Source of the DNA: Taenia hydatigena
Taxonomy: Eukaryota > Platyhelminthes > Cestoda > Cyclophyllidea > Taeniidae
Assembly (NCBI GenBank): GCA_036345935.2
Contig: JADWOT020000005.1
Span: forward strand, 5,575,960-5,639,959
Length of the DNA stretch: 64,000 nt
Direction: 5' to 3'
Part shown: piece by piece, positions 1 through 13,900 of the stretch
Numbering within the stretch: position 1 is the first letter of the stretch
Layout of the letters: every line of letters starts with the position of its first letter
Program-made: the position numbers and the translations under genes
Notes under the pieces: generated by a model
Seen by the model: the letters and a program-made list of their open reading frames with translations, nothing else
Database searches by the model: none
What the model was told of the DNA's origin: nothing

Positions 1-3000
1 CCTCGGTGAGCAAACGCAACCATTAAGTCACGACTGACAACGCATTGATGCCTGATCCTTCCAACGAGACGTTTGTTGCGGCTCTGCTGTTGCAGGTCTT
101 TCAGAAACAGGTCTCATTGAAAAGGAATTGGTCTGCTTCCTGGCTCCCGAGTCGCGAAAACGCAGTGATCTCTCCTACCTCCTGCCTGATCGCTGTCTTC
201 CTCAAAATACGGATGTCATTGATGAGTGCCTTCAAAAGGTAGCGTCTCCTTCGTCATTACAAGTTTCAACTGCATTGGTAACATTTTAAAATTGCGTTTC
301 GGAATGGCGTTTCCTCTTCCTTTCTACCTAATCAGGTCGCAACGTACGTGGCGCCCTCCTGTGATAACATGTCAGGCTCACTGCTTAGTGGGCATTATTC
401 TCTAAAACCAGAGTTATGGCATGAAAAGTTTGATCCCGTCTTCTATACCCTTCGCATGACAAGCAAGCGGGAGCAGGCTTCTGCTTTGGAGAAGTATCGG
501 TTACAGTAAGTCGACTAGTTCATTCTGCATGCTTGAATTGCGTTTTCTTACCTTCCGACCATTCTGGTGATGGCACTCCGATTGATGCCCCCATTTTGCT
601 TGTCTTTTAGCTGTCGCCAGACGGGAGGCGCGCAAAACACATCAGCATTTTGGCCCCCCTACCGCTTGCCCATGGATCTGGTGCCGGATTTCGCTGATCT
701 GGAAAACGTTCTACATAGTCGGCATTTGCACTACCTCCTCTTCTCTCTTCTCAGTTTGGTACGTGCTGCCTTTTCCAACGCACAAGTACTTACGCTTGGA
801 TCTCCCATCACCGATTATCAACATTGTTTAGGAGGGTCCTTAAATGGTCAGAAGGTCTGGTTAGTCGGGCCGTCGAACCTGATCCAATTGGAGAACAAGA
901 TAGCCTTCTAAGTTGATTGAAGCCTACATGTGTGAATTATGTACATAATTTTGATTCAGCCTCAAGTAGATGATAAATTTATCTCATCTGGGTTTTGAAC
1001 TCTGGGGTTTGGGTGGTTTTACCTGTCTTATCCAAAGTATTTTCAAATGGCTAGAAAATTAATGTAACTGGATAGGGTTTAACAATTCACCTTGTTCATT
1101 CCCATCTGGTTGCATCATTAAGGTAGTGGGAAATCGTTTTGTTCTTTTTCGATTCACTGAAATACCAGAGCCTTTTTTACATAAAATTCATTGCGACCCT
1201 ACTTTTGTTTTGCTCACCCTGACGTGAGATACGGTTTTTTCACCCCCTAGTATAATAAAGATAGCAGTGTCTTGCCCTCCACGAGACCTTGCAGGATTGC
1301 TAGTCGAAAAGGCTACAGCTGAGTGTGGTCAGCAGATGCCGAATTTTCACTGCTATTTGAAGTTTTTAATGAGTTCCTTTGGGGGTTAATTGTAGAAATA
1401 GCTTGACCAAATGTCCCAGGGCGCCAACGGCGGATAGCTGATGTTCATAAGACCAAGAAGTCTACCAACAAAATTTGTTTCATTCTCTTTCACCGATTGT
1501 TTCATTTTGCATCTTAGACCAATTCTGGCCCCTTATTTTTCGTGTACCCTTATTCTGTTTCTTCACTCTGGTGCACCTATGGAGGATTGCTGTGCATTAA
1601 AGCGTTCGGCGCTGTGTGCCAGTGCTTCGCACAGCAAAATCTGTCATCGACAAGGATTTTTTTCTCCTGTCTCAATTTAGGCATAGAACTAACCTGTTCG
1701 AATGGATGAATTATGCAGGGGGAAAATAGATTGTTGTCACCTTTCACTCAGTCACGTTTAGTCGAGTAAAGCCCGTAGTAAACGAGGCTACAACAGTCGT
1801 TGGTATCGGCGGTCGGTCAGGAACTTGCATGTGACTCCTTGCGTAATTCATTCGTCCTCATTCGATAAAGGAAGCTAAATACTTTTGAATCTCAGTAGAT
1901 GGCGGCTTGATGCAGGATTGTGGAGGAGCATTGCAGCAACCATTGTCCAGGTTCAGCCTTTGTGTCGCTAGCTGAAGTTTAAGGAGAATAAATTTCGGAT
2001 TATAATACTTATTTCCGGTCGACTGGCACCGCTTAACCACCTAAATAATTCTTTTAGTACGTATACGGCGACCCACTGATGACGGAGGAGAGCCTTGTTC
2101 TGGTTATCCATCTCTTATACCGAGCCGTGGTAGCCGGTGGTGTCATTCTGAAGAAAGGCTTGGTAAGATTACTTTTGAGCTGATTGGTAAGAGTGATTTA
2201 TTTTGCGCCTTTTAGCACATTTTGACCTAGTCGCATATGAGATTGTCGAAAGGCACTTGGACCTTAAATCAGCTATCGTCTTGAGCAGAATTCTGTGTCA
2301 CCCTCGGGGGTGCTGAATGCTCGAATATGAAGTGGTTTCATTTGCTAAAAGCGTGAATTACTCTATTAACCCCTCCTCTAAATATTTTCTGCTTCATCTT
2401 CTAAGACGTTTACTGTCCATTCGTTTGTAAGCGGGCTTTATTTGAGCTAGTTCTGTCAAAGTAGGAAGCGACATACTTTAGCCCTGGTGGTCTTGCTACA
2501 GGTATACAGATGTTTTGGGTTCTAAACTCGAATCGGAGAAGAAATATGCTATTTTTCCACTGAACTAGTTTTCCTGGCTCTCAAATTTCTCGTTACCGTC
2601 TAGAAACCGAGTCGCCTAAATATTGAAGCAGAACCCACCATGCCCAAGTTCGACCCAATCCAATGTACTGAGGCCGTCATGGCGGCTACCAACCGTGAAG
2701 CAGAGCTGGAAGCAATGCAGTTTGCTGACGCCGACTCCGAAGTTGAGGATTTGGACGAAATAGATGATGATGAGTTAGAGATGGCAGACGAGGAGGTGAG
2801 TAGGGAAAATAACGCTTTCGTTGGTGGGCCAATGGAGGTGGATGAGCCCTTAGTGGTTCCAAGTAGCACGTCATCTTCCCACGATTCTACCACTGCTATT
2901 CGTGGGTCCACTCTGCGACGCTCCAACGCCTTCAGGGTGCGCAGGCCGCCGAACATTCCACTCAAATGGGACCTAAGCATCGTGGCCTGTCCTTACCCCG

Positions 3001-6000
3001 TGCCGCAGTCCACACCCAACATTTTCCAGCACCTACCCATTTGGTTGGCCACCTCCCAGCAAACTGTTTCCGTGGCTGCGCTGGAATCGAAATCCTTGCG
3101 CGATGGCACTGAGTATTCCTCGCCTGTGCGAGATGAATCGTGGTGAGTGGCGTCACTTATCCTTCAAAAATCATGAATGGGAAGCGCGTAACTTTTTATG
3201 GCCTTATATTTAGTCCCATGGTGGATAGCCTGCTCTCTCTGCTGGTGAAAGCTCACGCGCGTCTACAGTGGAGCCACATGGTCACCTCGACGGACCCACA
3301 AGCCCAACAAGCGGCCGCCCCCTCGTGTACGAGTGTGGCGACAGTGGCACAGGACTGTGCCTTCCTAACTTTCCCCGCCTCATCTCCTCCTCAGGCTAAC
3401 GCTGCGTCTAGCACCTCCACCCCCATTGCTGATCTCACTGCCCGCTGCATGGCCGTGCTCAATGCTACAAACACGGAGGAATCGGCCGAAGGCGGATCGG
3501 TTGTATCGCCATTGGCCCGAGCCGTTCAAGCCGACACTTCGAATAACACACCTGAGGCGAAGATGGTAAAAGCACTCACCGAAATGCCTCCGGAGCTGCG
3601 CTACTTTGCGGTTGCTCCTCCTAATTATAAAATCCCTGAAGAAGAGGAGCAGGAAGAAGAAACGCGGTCGGATGCAAGGAGAGCATCTGGTGTGATGCAA
3701 AATGAGAAGCCAGTTGAGTGCGGAGACGGTGTTTTCTGGGTTGGTAAACTGCTGGATAAGATTGTGGAAACCTCGCCAGACTGCAAAACGCATTTGAAGG
3801 CGTTCCTTGATCGTGCAAACGATCCCTTTAGTATGCATCAGGAGACTGAAACAGCGGGTGAGGAAGCGGAAAGGTAGGTTGCAGTTTTAATAGATCACTC
3901 GCACTCTTTAGTGCCCTTTTACCATCGGGTCTGCAAAGCAATAATAAAACACGAGCTCAACGCAAAAGAGCTGCCTCAGAGAGGAGGAAGCGTCTTCTTG
4001 ACCTGATGGCTTCAAAACAACGAGCCTTTGCCGACAACTTCCTCAAGTATATTGATATAGGTAATTGAAGCAAATGGTGCGAAGTTATAAGTCTTCTATG
4101 GCGGTTTCTCATTGTTACTCATCATTCTTTTTTAGACAAACTCGGTGACGAAGTGTCCGAAAATCCTGAGGCGAAGATGGAGTGCGAGTACGACTGCGTT
4201 ATTTGTCAGGCTATCCCCGAAACTCCACAACCCATGGTCCTCCTTGTAATGCTTTGCGAATCCGGACGTAAGCTCTCCTACAAAAAATTGATTATTTTTG
4301 GAGCTGTTGCTAATTATTGCTATTTGCCCCCCACTAGTGATGGAGCGCATGCGCAACTACCCGAACCTTCCGCGTTTGAGTGGGGAGCGAATGATGTACA
4401 GTCGGAGTTATTTGTGTGAGGATGCTTGTGTACCACGTGCTCTGCCCATAGTTCCACCCGAGCTCCCGCGTCTAACGGACGTACCACCGAACCGTCAAGT
4501 ATCTTCTATGCTCTGTGCCGCAGAGGCGGGCAGTTGCGGGGCCTCGGCGGCTTGTCGCATCACTGACACCATAATCATTCCTCCAAGCATTTTGAGCAGC
4601 ACACCCTCCTGTGAAGCGTCGCGAGGTGATATCCTAGAACCGGTGGCGTACGTGGAGGACCGGAGGTGGTGGCATCTGGCTCTCCCTCCGGGGATAGCTT
4701 CCTCGTTGCCGCTGCTAAGGTCGGGGGCACTGCTGCAGACCTGTGGGCACGCAGTTCATAGGGAGTGCTTCCAACGCTATAGACTTCAGGTTTGTGAGCT
4801 GTGACCGGTACTCGGAGTTGGTGTCCCTCATCTGAAAGAACTAGCCTTGTAGGCAGAGAGCATATGGGCTTCAATTCATTCAAAACTGGATTGGTTGTGT
4901 TTCAGTCTCGGAGCTCCTGGTCATTACTCTTCCGTATCTCTTGACCGGTGGGCAAGGCTAAAACTGGCTTTCTGGCACAGGGAGGAGGATTCTGGATTCA
5001 ACGCCTTTGGTTTTGTAGATTTTGCTTCTTCTTCATATAGAGTATGCATCAAGGCGGAATTGGCGTGACCCGTTGGCTCGTCTCGTGCCCCCTCTGTCGT
5101 CGTGATGTCCACTTCCTCCTACCCCTGCATCGGAACTACGATCCAGAGCGTTCGGAATTCCAGTCGTCTTTACAACAGAAGGCACTACCGGCGAGCAAAC
5201 CAGCTGAAGGGGTTGATGTGGCAGTAACGGCGAAGACCTCCGATGTTGCTGCTGCTGTTGGCCCTGTGGTGGTAGAGACGGTGGCACAACAACCCACAGC
5301 CTCGTCGAAAGTCGAGGGTGCTTCAGCTTCTCTTCCACCTCCTTCCTCCAAGACATTTATCCAGTGTCTTCGCGAAAGACTGGTAAGTACGCGGTTTTAT
5401 TAACTTGCCCAGTCCTCTGTTCCGCTTTTGGCATTTGGTCGAAGGGGATTTATTTTTGCCTCAATGCAGGCAGCTCTTCCCACGGAACCACATAGTTTCT
5501 GGACGAATTTGGTAGGTGCTGGCGAGGACGATCCACATAGTCGCTACAGCCTGATGGCCACTCTTTTTGGCGATTGCTGTGAAGTGTCTATTCTCCTTCG
5601 GTATGTCACTTTCCTCTCTGTGTCAGTTGAGTTTTTACGACGGTAGCGCATTATTGCTCCTTTCTACGAGCGTCATTGGTTATCAATCAACTTTCAACTT
5701 AATGTTTATTTTCTAGCTCGCTGCTGAATTAAAATAAGTAACTAGCGCCACCCATGGCGATATATCTTGAACTGGTGTGTGATGGGTTTGCAATTTTTAC
5801 TCTATTAATAGCTGACATTCTCATTGAAAGCTTACTTGGTGTCATACTTGTTTTTTTATCAAAAAATTTGCCCCTCCTATAAAACGCATTCCTATTTCTT
5901 CCCTGCTTAGTTCACAATTCGAGGCGGAGCTATCAGTTCTCATGGTGTACCCGACACTGTATCAAGGCGTTGCTCGACGTTGTCTCTTTAGTGGGTTTAC

Positions 6001-9000
6001 CTTTCTTTATTGTGTTACTTACGAACATACTATTGGTTGTTTTGCGAACCCTGAATTTGTTGTCTAGTTGTGCCTGAGACGAATCTTCATTGCATTGTCA
6101 CATGTGATTTGAGTATGAATGGCAGTTTTTTCCTTCCCAGTGTTAGTCGACTATTCATTCTTCTCGCTAATCTTCATAGTTTTGTCTTTCGCAATTGACT
6201 ACCACCATTACTAAGGCTGCCATTAGCGGTGGGTTTATGGCCGATTTCATTATGCTCATTTGAGTGCTTTATCATACCATGCGTCGGGTGGATGTAGTCC
6301 CCGAAATTTAAATCTTTTTACTACATCTCACAAGTTATAAACGTGATTGTAACCTCATCAGCTTATAAATTTACTATTTTTGCTATTTTTCAACCCACAA
6401 ATAGTCGTAAAGTCCTCTCGTTTTTTTCCCAAGGGGAACTACTGAACTACTTGCGTCACGTCTACCGTTCTCCCTCAGATCTCTTATCACTGGTAGACTC
6501 GCTTGCCCTGCCATCTGTTGCGGACTCAATACCAATTACATTTACCAAGTGCGCAATCCGGAGCTGAGGCTTTGTTTGCTCGGATTAATGGATTACCAGT
6601 CTTTATTCCCATTCGTCCTTTTTCAGCTCAAGCATTCTCCTCACATTTGCCATTTTTAATGACCCGGTGGACATTCTCATGACCCTACTGCCCCATGTTT
6701 GGCCGAACGAAGGTGCGTCTGATTGGATAATTCTTTAAATCCTACGAATGATGTTTGACTCATTCCTGAAGTCATCGCGCCTCCTTATGAATAAGTCTTG
6801 GTACAATAAATGATCTAGTTGGCTTGTTATGTAAATAAATTATGTGAACGGAATACCATTTCGCCAAGATGTGACTACCAGAATCTGCGGAGACCGAAGA
6901 GTCGAAGTAGTTGGAGTAAATACCTCATAAATGCTTAATCCACAACGACAATTTAGATACAACAGTAATGTAGAGAGTAGATAGGCTGTGCAGGTACCTA
7001 AAATTGGAAAGAATGAAACTAACTCCTCCTTCTCGTGTTGTTACAGAGCACTTTTTGGCACTCGGTTCGGCGTGCATTTGCTTGGCATACGCGAGGGCCC
7101 TTGTAGGTCTCATCCTGGGCCAGATGCCCACTGGCAACAGCGGCTCCTACGTCTACTCCCAGCGCACCTCCATCCACTGTGCGCAGGAGCGTATGAAAAG
7201 TGTAAGGATTTTTTCGCTCTCTCTCTCTCCTAGTTGGTTGAGTTTGCTAAGACAACCTTCAATTTGATAAGTGGGATGCTGTGTCCCGATTGGTGTGCAC
7301 CTCTTCCGCCAATCATTCGTGCCAATTTGCACCATCAAGTGAAGAATCCTGTATCATTAAGCCCTGTCCTTATTATTGGCTGAATTAGTTGTCAAAATTC
7401 AGGCAGCAAGTGATTTAGTGGGGAAGAATATGAAACTTGACGATTTTGCTGCGTCTCCTTGCTATTTGGCTTTCTTTACAGACTTGAAAAGCTCTACAGC
7501 TCCAACATTGTCACGAACTCGCTTAGCTTTGCCCTCGAAGAGACTTTTTTCCTTCATTAAGACCTTCCCTCACCTCTTCAGATTGAGGCGACAGATCCGT
7601 TTCTCTTTACCTGCTCGAGATTCTCACCAATTGTCCTCTATTTGAATTGTCCCTGCCTTCCCAACTCGTGTCAGTGGGTTGAAATGATTGTGACGTGGAT
7701 AAAGTCACTGAGTGGTGTCACTCGTTGTGCAAAGAGGAATGCTTGAAAAGTGTTACTTCACTACGTCTCAGCGAACAAGCTCCTGTGAAAGTTGCGTGGG
7801 CTTTTACATGGTGCAAGAAGTGGAGGACGATTTGTATGTGCCACCCGCCTACTTAATAGCTTCCCACCACCTGTCAATTGATTTGGGTGCAGGCGAGTTG
7901 ATTCACTGCTTGGTACTTTGAAGACGTCTTGACTCCTTAAGCTCATATTATTCTAAGAGATTTAAGATCTTTTTGGATGCGAGACTTATCAGCGTGGTCA
8001 AAATCCCTCATTCATCTTTGGACAGTATGCTCTGCTCCCTCACTCACTTTCCCCATTCCTCCCCTCTCCCTCCCAGCCCCTTAAAACTGGCATTCAACAA
8101 ACTGGGAGATAAGTTCTTGCAGTCTTGAAATTAATTTGAACTCAAGACTATATGTTTCTAATGTCATTACGGGGAGGTATTCCAAAAAGTATAGGGTCTT
8201 CTGTTTTCCGAGCGATAGTTGGGTGTTGTTTTAATAATTGAAGGATGCTTTGTCTCTTTCCTCAACTTCTCAATGGGTAATATCACTTTCCCTCCTTCGA
8301 ACCCTAGGCGCAGTCCGTGGCCGAGGGATTTCGAATGTAGATAGAATACATCAGCAGGAATGGATGGATGATTTGAACTTTAAAGCCCAAAAATCATCTT
8401 ATCCTCTAATTTAAAATCTCTTCCTCCTCTCTACGAGTAAAAAGCATTTATTTCATTTCCATCCTCTGCTGTCATTACGTAGAACTTCTGTTGAATCCAA
8501 AATGCAGGCTACTTCTTTTACATTACCCCTCTGTCCGGAGTGCTAACCACCAGAATCTAAAATGAAGTGATAGGATTCACTTAAAGGGTTTCCCGGTGTC
8601 CACTGGTGTGAGGAAGGGGCAGCATTGCCCCATTCTTATCCTGCTTCCCTATGCCATCTCTTTGAGCTCCGTGATGAAATGTGAAATTGAAGGTGAACAG
8701 TTGGCAAAATGCTGCTCTATGTCCTTCCTTTTCGAGGACGAAAAGGCTTTTATAGGAATGGACTCTAGAGCCGAATTGTATCTCTTGGGAATGCAATTCT
8801 GGTTCGGCAAGTACCATTATTATTTGGCTACCTTGTGCTTACCATCATTCAGTTCATTAAGTATTCAAGTGGTTTTCAGGTCGAAGTTTGCCTAATCTCG
8901 CACCTCCTAGGGCATGTACTCTTCACCAGGCGCGCAGCGCTGTATTGAGGGTGGAAATCAAACAAGATCTTCGGTTAACCCACGTACTTTTGAAGCGGAC

Positions 9001-10995
9001 CATTTCCAGTATTCATTACCTACAACACGAGTCCTTCCAGTTCTGTATGTCGATTTGTTAGCTCAATCGAGCTGAGTTTCGGGTAGAAATGATACAAATC
9101 TTTCCAGATATTTCGCTAGTCTACTCAAAGGCCCAATTAAATCGACCTTTTGAATCACTTTCCACTAAAGAAACCAAAGTTGCGAAGGAGAGTCTAATAC
9201 AATAATCTTTACCTGACACCAAAACAGTGTACATAGCCTTTAAAGCAATTAAATAGTATATTGCCAAGAATTGTAACTCCATCCCTTCTTCTTCCTCGTC
9301 TATTTAGATCCCAAGTCCACTAAAGAGTAACGTGTTAGCTATGGCTAAGTACCTTGAACAAATGGTAAATCGCACCTCTCCCAAAGGTGAGCAGAATGCT
9401 TCAGCCTTTCAACTGGACACCGCGACCTCTAGCGCCTCCACATGTGAGAGCGTGCCCACAGACCTCGAAATTGCGGCTAGTCTGGATGTGATGCAATTGA
9501 ATGCACCACCCCAAGAGGTAGGAAGGCAGTTGCAGGACCACTTGGTGGCGCGTATTCTGCCCACCCTGCGCTTAGTCGCGCTCTCTCTTGCTCGCTGGCG
9601 TGATAGCCTCCACATACATGATGATGACTTCTCTGGACCTGTGGTGGCGCTCTCCCTGCCTTTTGTGGGCATTCTGGCTAATCCCAAGAAAACTGAGCCG
9701 GAAAAGGTGAGTTATGGTGTTTACAAGAGATGAGGTCTCTCTGACGTTACTCTTTGGAGGATCGGAACTTAGTGTTGTCGATTGTCAGCGGCCTCGAAGC
9801 TCTATGTCTCCTTTTCAGGGCCAACTGGTTAGGGAGTTCCTCGCTCTAATCGCCTTCCTTGGAATGGGTTGTCCGGACCCGTCCGTCGATGAGGACCAGG
9901 ATGACCCGATGCTTGGCGTCGGCCCACTACTACCCTTTGTGCAGTCAGCTGCACTTCGTTCGGGTCTCACAGCCCACCTTGATGGCGCAAGAGCCCTGGA
10001 TGAGTTGCTACAGCGATGGATCGGTCAGATTACCTCGGTGGCTGCCCTGGAGAGAGTGGATGAGAAGTCCAATGACCCAGCGACTGTTGTGGATGGCTCT
10101 ACTCCCACATCGTTCTCCTCACCACCCTCCGCTCCGGTCCCTCCACCGCCACCGCCACCGCCACCACCTTCGCGTCATGCTCTTCGACCGATGTATCCTT
10201 TCCAACCGAGGAGTCTGCGAGGCAGCCAGTTCCTTCTTCCACAGCAGAGTGCTAGTGGAGCCGCATCCAAGGTCGCTCTGTCCAATTGGGTGCGGAACTT
10301 GGGGGTACGTAAAGCTTATCTTGCCTTTATAGTCGGTGCAGCTTCTTTTCTGCCTGCGTTTGGTAGGACCCGCCTCACATTTACCCCTCTATTTCGTAGC
10401 CCTTAATGACGATAGGGAGGCAGCTCTACCCACCACGACTGATTCGACCGCCAGAGGCGTTTGATGATCTATTCAACAACCTCCAAGTTGTGAATTGTGC
10501 CACTTCAAGACACCCCTTTCAGAAGAATGTCCTCTGCCTCATCTGTGGTCAACTGCTCTGCGACATTTGTTTCCCAAATTTATCTCAACTGCTCTTTCAG
10601 GTAGTCGTCAGGTCTCATCTTCTCTTTGTCCTTCACTCTGTTCACATGTTACGTCTGCCTGTCTGCCCCATAGCACGCGTTTCGATGTGATGGTTTCGTC
10701 GGTGTAGCACTGGAGATAAACACCTCCCTGGTTCACGTCACCTTGGGCATGAGTTCGTGCGAGTGGGGCTCGATCTACCTGGACTCCTATGGTGAAGAAG
10801 ATCTAGATTTGAAGTATGCCACCGTTCTCTTCTCCCCTCCCCTCCTTCCTTTGTCCCACTACCTGTCCTCATCTGGGCTTTCTTTGTAGACGAGGAAAGC
10901 CACTTTTTCTCAACGAAGAGCGATTTGCGTTGCTGGAGAGCCAGTGGATGTCGCACTCATTTCGGCATGTGCTCAAGCCGTGGCGTCACTACTAG
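1..10995 (+). CDS. UBR1/UBR2-like: UBR1/UBR2-type E3 ubiquitin ligase (N-recognin), 3' portion, 5' end outside window
   Basis: This family binds proteins with destabilising N-terminal residues and ubiquitinates them (Arg/N-degron pathway). The hand-spliced exons are 96-238, 336-505, 611-758, 2058-2162, 2604-3142, 3214-3873, 3912-4060, 4136-4267, 4338-4789, 5041-5382, 5470-5600, 5911-5946, 6405-6548, 6627-6712, 7047-7201, 9308-9706, 9819-10304, 10400-10600, 10674-10813 and 10890-10995 (stop TAG). All junctions keep phase. Recognisable blocks in order are: the winged-helix segment (VIDECLQK), the basic helix RAQRKRAASERRKRLLD, a split RING (CVIC, CGHAVHRECF, CPLC), helical repeats and the C-terminal cap (LCLICGQLLCDIC, then WGSIYLDSYGEEDLDLKRG and PLFLNEERF). 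The UBR box itself must lie upstream of the window. Oddities are a long low-complexity insert inside the RING, a run of ten prolines near 10140-10170, an acidic stretch at 2740-2800, and two long introns (759-2057 and 7202-9307) in which no credible coding was seen. UBR1 and UBR2 cannot be told apart here. Confidence 0.9.
4195..5100 (+). other. Split RING-H2 domain of the UBR ligase with a long insert
   Basis: The first zinc ligand pair (CVIC) is in exon 4136-4267. The CGHAVHRECF motif closes exon 4338-4789, and the CPLC pair opens exon 5041-5382. In vertebrate UBR1/2 the gap from the first pair to CGH is, from memory, roughly 60 residues. Here about 140 residues intervene, many of them Ser, Pro and Ala, with several extra Cys. 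The ligand spacing around CGH and CPLC is normal, so catalytic competence is plausible. Confidence 0.75.
5911..5946 (+). other. Probable 36-nt micro-exon of the UBR gene
   Basis: The acceptor TTAG lies at 5907-5910. The donor GTACCC starts at 5947. With this donor the exon enters and leaves in the phase needed to join 5470-5600 to 6405-6548 without a stop. The alternative donor, GTGTAC at 5945, would break the phase of the next exon. The exon encodes about 12 residues (SQFEAELSVLM). Confidence 0.55.
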
Positions 10996-13900
10996 TGTGG
11001 AACAATGGCAGTAACGCGTGCACCATTAACTAGCCTTTCAACCAATACGTCACCAACAAGACACAATGAGGAAAGAAAAGAAAACAATCTATGTGCTCCT
11101 TTCCCCCTCCCAACTTTTACTTTTAGAATCTGTGGAGGTAGGGCCGTTTCCCCCTCCAACTCAGACGTGAATGTCTTCGCCCCGCGTCCTCCTGCTCTTT
11201 TTCTTCCATCTTTTGTGTCTGTCGTGTCTAAACGTCAATGAGTTTGCCCCTACGAAAACATCAACACATGCATGCACACGCGTGCGCGACGGCGGGGAGG
11301 GGGGCGTGAACTTCGTCTTTTTGGTGTCGTCGATGCGCGACCCGGATCTGGCCACGTTAGAAGGACATTTTCTCCCCAGGACTTAAGAGTGTAGACTGTT
11401 CGGTCGTCACTGCGTATCTGTCGGCGATTCAGTGAGGCGCTGTAGTATTGGCCATGGTAAACTAAAATGGCCTAGAAGTGGAAATCAAGTTGGATTGGGC
11501 AATCAATGGGAGGAATCCAGTTGGCCCGCTGTCATTGGGTGGCCCAGTCCTCCGCTCACGTTCGGTGGGGGGAATGTTGGGGTTTCTTTTTCCCGCTAGA
11601 CACAATAAGGGTCATTCAATGCTGCATAAATGGAGGCACGAAGTGTCTCTGGGCCGTAAAAGGGCAGAGGATGTGGGAAATCGAGTGTTTTGATTCCCTC
11701 CTCCAAGTTCTACTGAAATGGCAGTAAGTAGGATGAGGTTCAGGTCTCTGCATTGACCAGTTAATGTGATGGCTGGGAACGATTGCCGTACTAAGTCGAA
11801 AGCTAGGAATTGTTCGTCTGTTTCCTTTTATTAGTGAAGCAAGCAAGTTCGTCAATGCCAAAATGTAGAGTAGAATTAATTCCCCTAATTAGCAGTCAAC
11901 TTGACGGCTTAGTTTTGTTTCACTTTTCATCGTGAAGAGGTATTCTGCATTAATTAGTAGCGCACGCGAGTAGTTTAGAACAGATGGAAGTAGGGGAACA
12001 GTAGGGTGTCTACCTAGCACCCTTCTAATGGACTATTTTCACCAGATAAGTGGACTGCGCGCTCTATAAAGATTAGCTTCACATTGAACCAATGGATCTG
12101 GTAAAGGAGGTTGTTACTCGATTACGCTCAACAGCCGTGGCGCAGTTGACCGTGGTTAATTGCATTGCACACAAGATCACTTGACAAGGGTGAGTGCCAA
12201 CGCAGCGGGTACAGGTAACCATTTAATGTTACAAATTTAGACCTGGCGATCACAGCCACGTGCACTTTAGCTTCAGCTCTTGGGTTTATTCTAGACGTGG
12301 TAGATGCATTCGGAAGAGGAAGAAGTTCACACGACATGGGTTTAATCGGCTAAGTGAGACCCTTGACGTCGGGGGTAGTGCCATCATCTAGGTGGCATGG
12401 CTACCTATTAATGCTCGTATGCTATAAAACCTTACGCTAATAATGAAGAGAAAGTCAGGTCAGAATCTAAGGTCGGAGAGGTCGCGTAGAATGATGAAAC
12501 CTATAACTGGAGGGCAAACACCGCAATAAATGAGAAAAATAATCATAGTTCTTATGCCACGTTCGATGGCTTAGAGTTACTTGGCTCTGCCGTGGCCGTA
12601 AAGAAGTGGTGAATCCGCGAAAGCGTTGGGCTTCATGTAGTTTGCACTATTAGGAAACCCCGTCCCTTAAAAAAGTCGGTGGGATGTAAGTCGTAAATTC
12701 TTCTAAACCGAATTCTCGACGCCTTATAGGCCATATGAATTATTAATGGCACAAAAAAACAGGGCAATTAAACGTGGCTTTCGAGTTTGCCCCCTGAGTG
12801 ACACCCAAATGCTGCACAACCGGTTGACATAAATCCTTAGCGCGTAGATGGCTATATTTGACATGATAAACGAATGTTGCAAGCGTGTGTTATTAATTCA
12901 CGCGACCATGGCAAATTTTCTATCCTTTATTCAGCAAATAAGAGGTTTCAGATCGGGCCTCAACCTTCTTTTTCGATTTATAACAAAAGTGCTTACTTTT
13001 TAATGACTGTGAAGGTTTGAAAATTTTTGTTTTTTCAAATGATTAGTCAAACGTTCTGCAATTATCTCCACCGTCGAGCGTTGGGTGATACCGCATTGGA
13101 GGCCCATTAAGGGATAAATCCATGAGTCTCATTGTCACAGGGCAAATCGCTTCATGATACCTTGGTGGCAGCTAGATTGGCTTCACTTCGACTTTGCCAA
13201 GGCAGAATACTGGAGTAGAATATATGTATTTAACAGACAGAGGATATGAGCTGCTGCATGGCCCGGAGGCCAGCCCACGCAGCTAGGACAACATGACCAC
13301 CTCTGTGACCCTGACCGAAACCGGTGGTTCCTACAAACAAAGTATTACGGTCACCATTAGTACATTAAGTTAACCGCTTTACTTTTTCAACCAAGTGGAC
13401 CCGTTGATGCAATGCTTATGTTCTTTAAATGCGCTTTGTAGGCCATAGGCGGGAGAACAATTTGAACCTGGTGGCGGAGCGGCGTGGTGACTCCCAGAAG
13501 CGTGACTTATCCCCGTCCTGAACTCCTTTATAAGGTCTCGCTGTACCCTCTCTCTCATCCATAATAAAGATGTCCAAGCGTTTTCACACTTCCAATAACA
13601 AGGGCGATAAGAACAAAGGGGAGGAACCATCTGCAGTTGAAGTTACAAGGAGAAAGTATTAAATAAGACTGTCCTAATATGGTCATTAATAATTTAGTAA
13701 GCAACATTAACTGACTTCATGTAGAGTCACTTTACGCCAATCTAAATCACGATGGGGAGAAAATTCCACTTAGTCGAAAAGGCGATGGTCCCATAAATAA
13801 ATAATCCCCTTGAGGAGCATTTATCAGTCCATTAAAGTTCCACGTTGATGGCTGATAATTGATTTTGATGCAGCAATGGTTTCAAAGAATGGTTCATTAT

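Noticed and set aside
832..905. Possible extra UBR exon after AG at 830-831 (RVLKWSEGL frame)
   Set aside because: Phase does not fit exon 611-758, whereas 611-758 joins 2058-2162 directly with a better family alignment.
8596..8895. 99-codon plus frame inside the long UBR intron
   Set aside because: UBR exons 7047-7201 and 9308-9706 join in phase without it, and it has no splice signals or motif.
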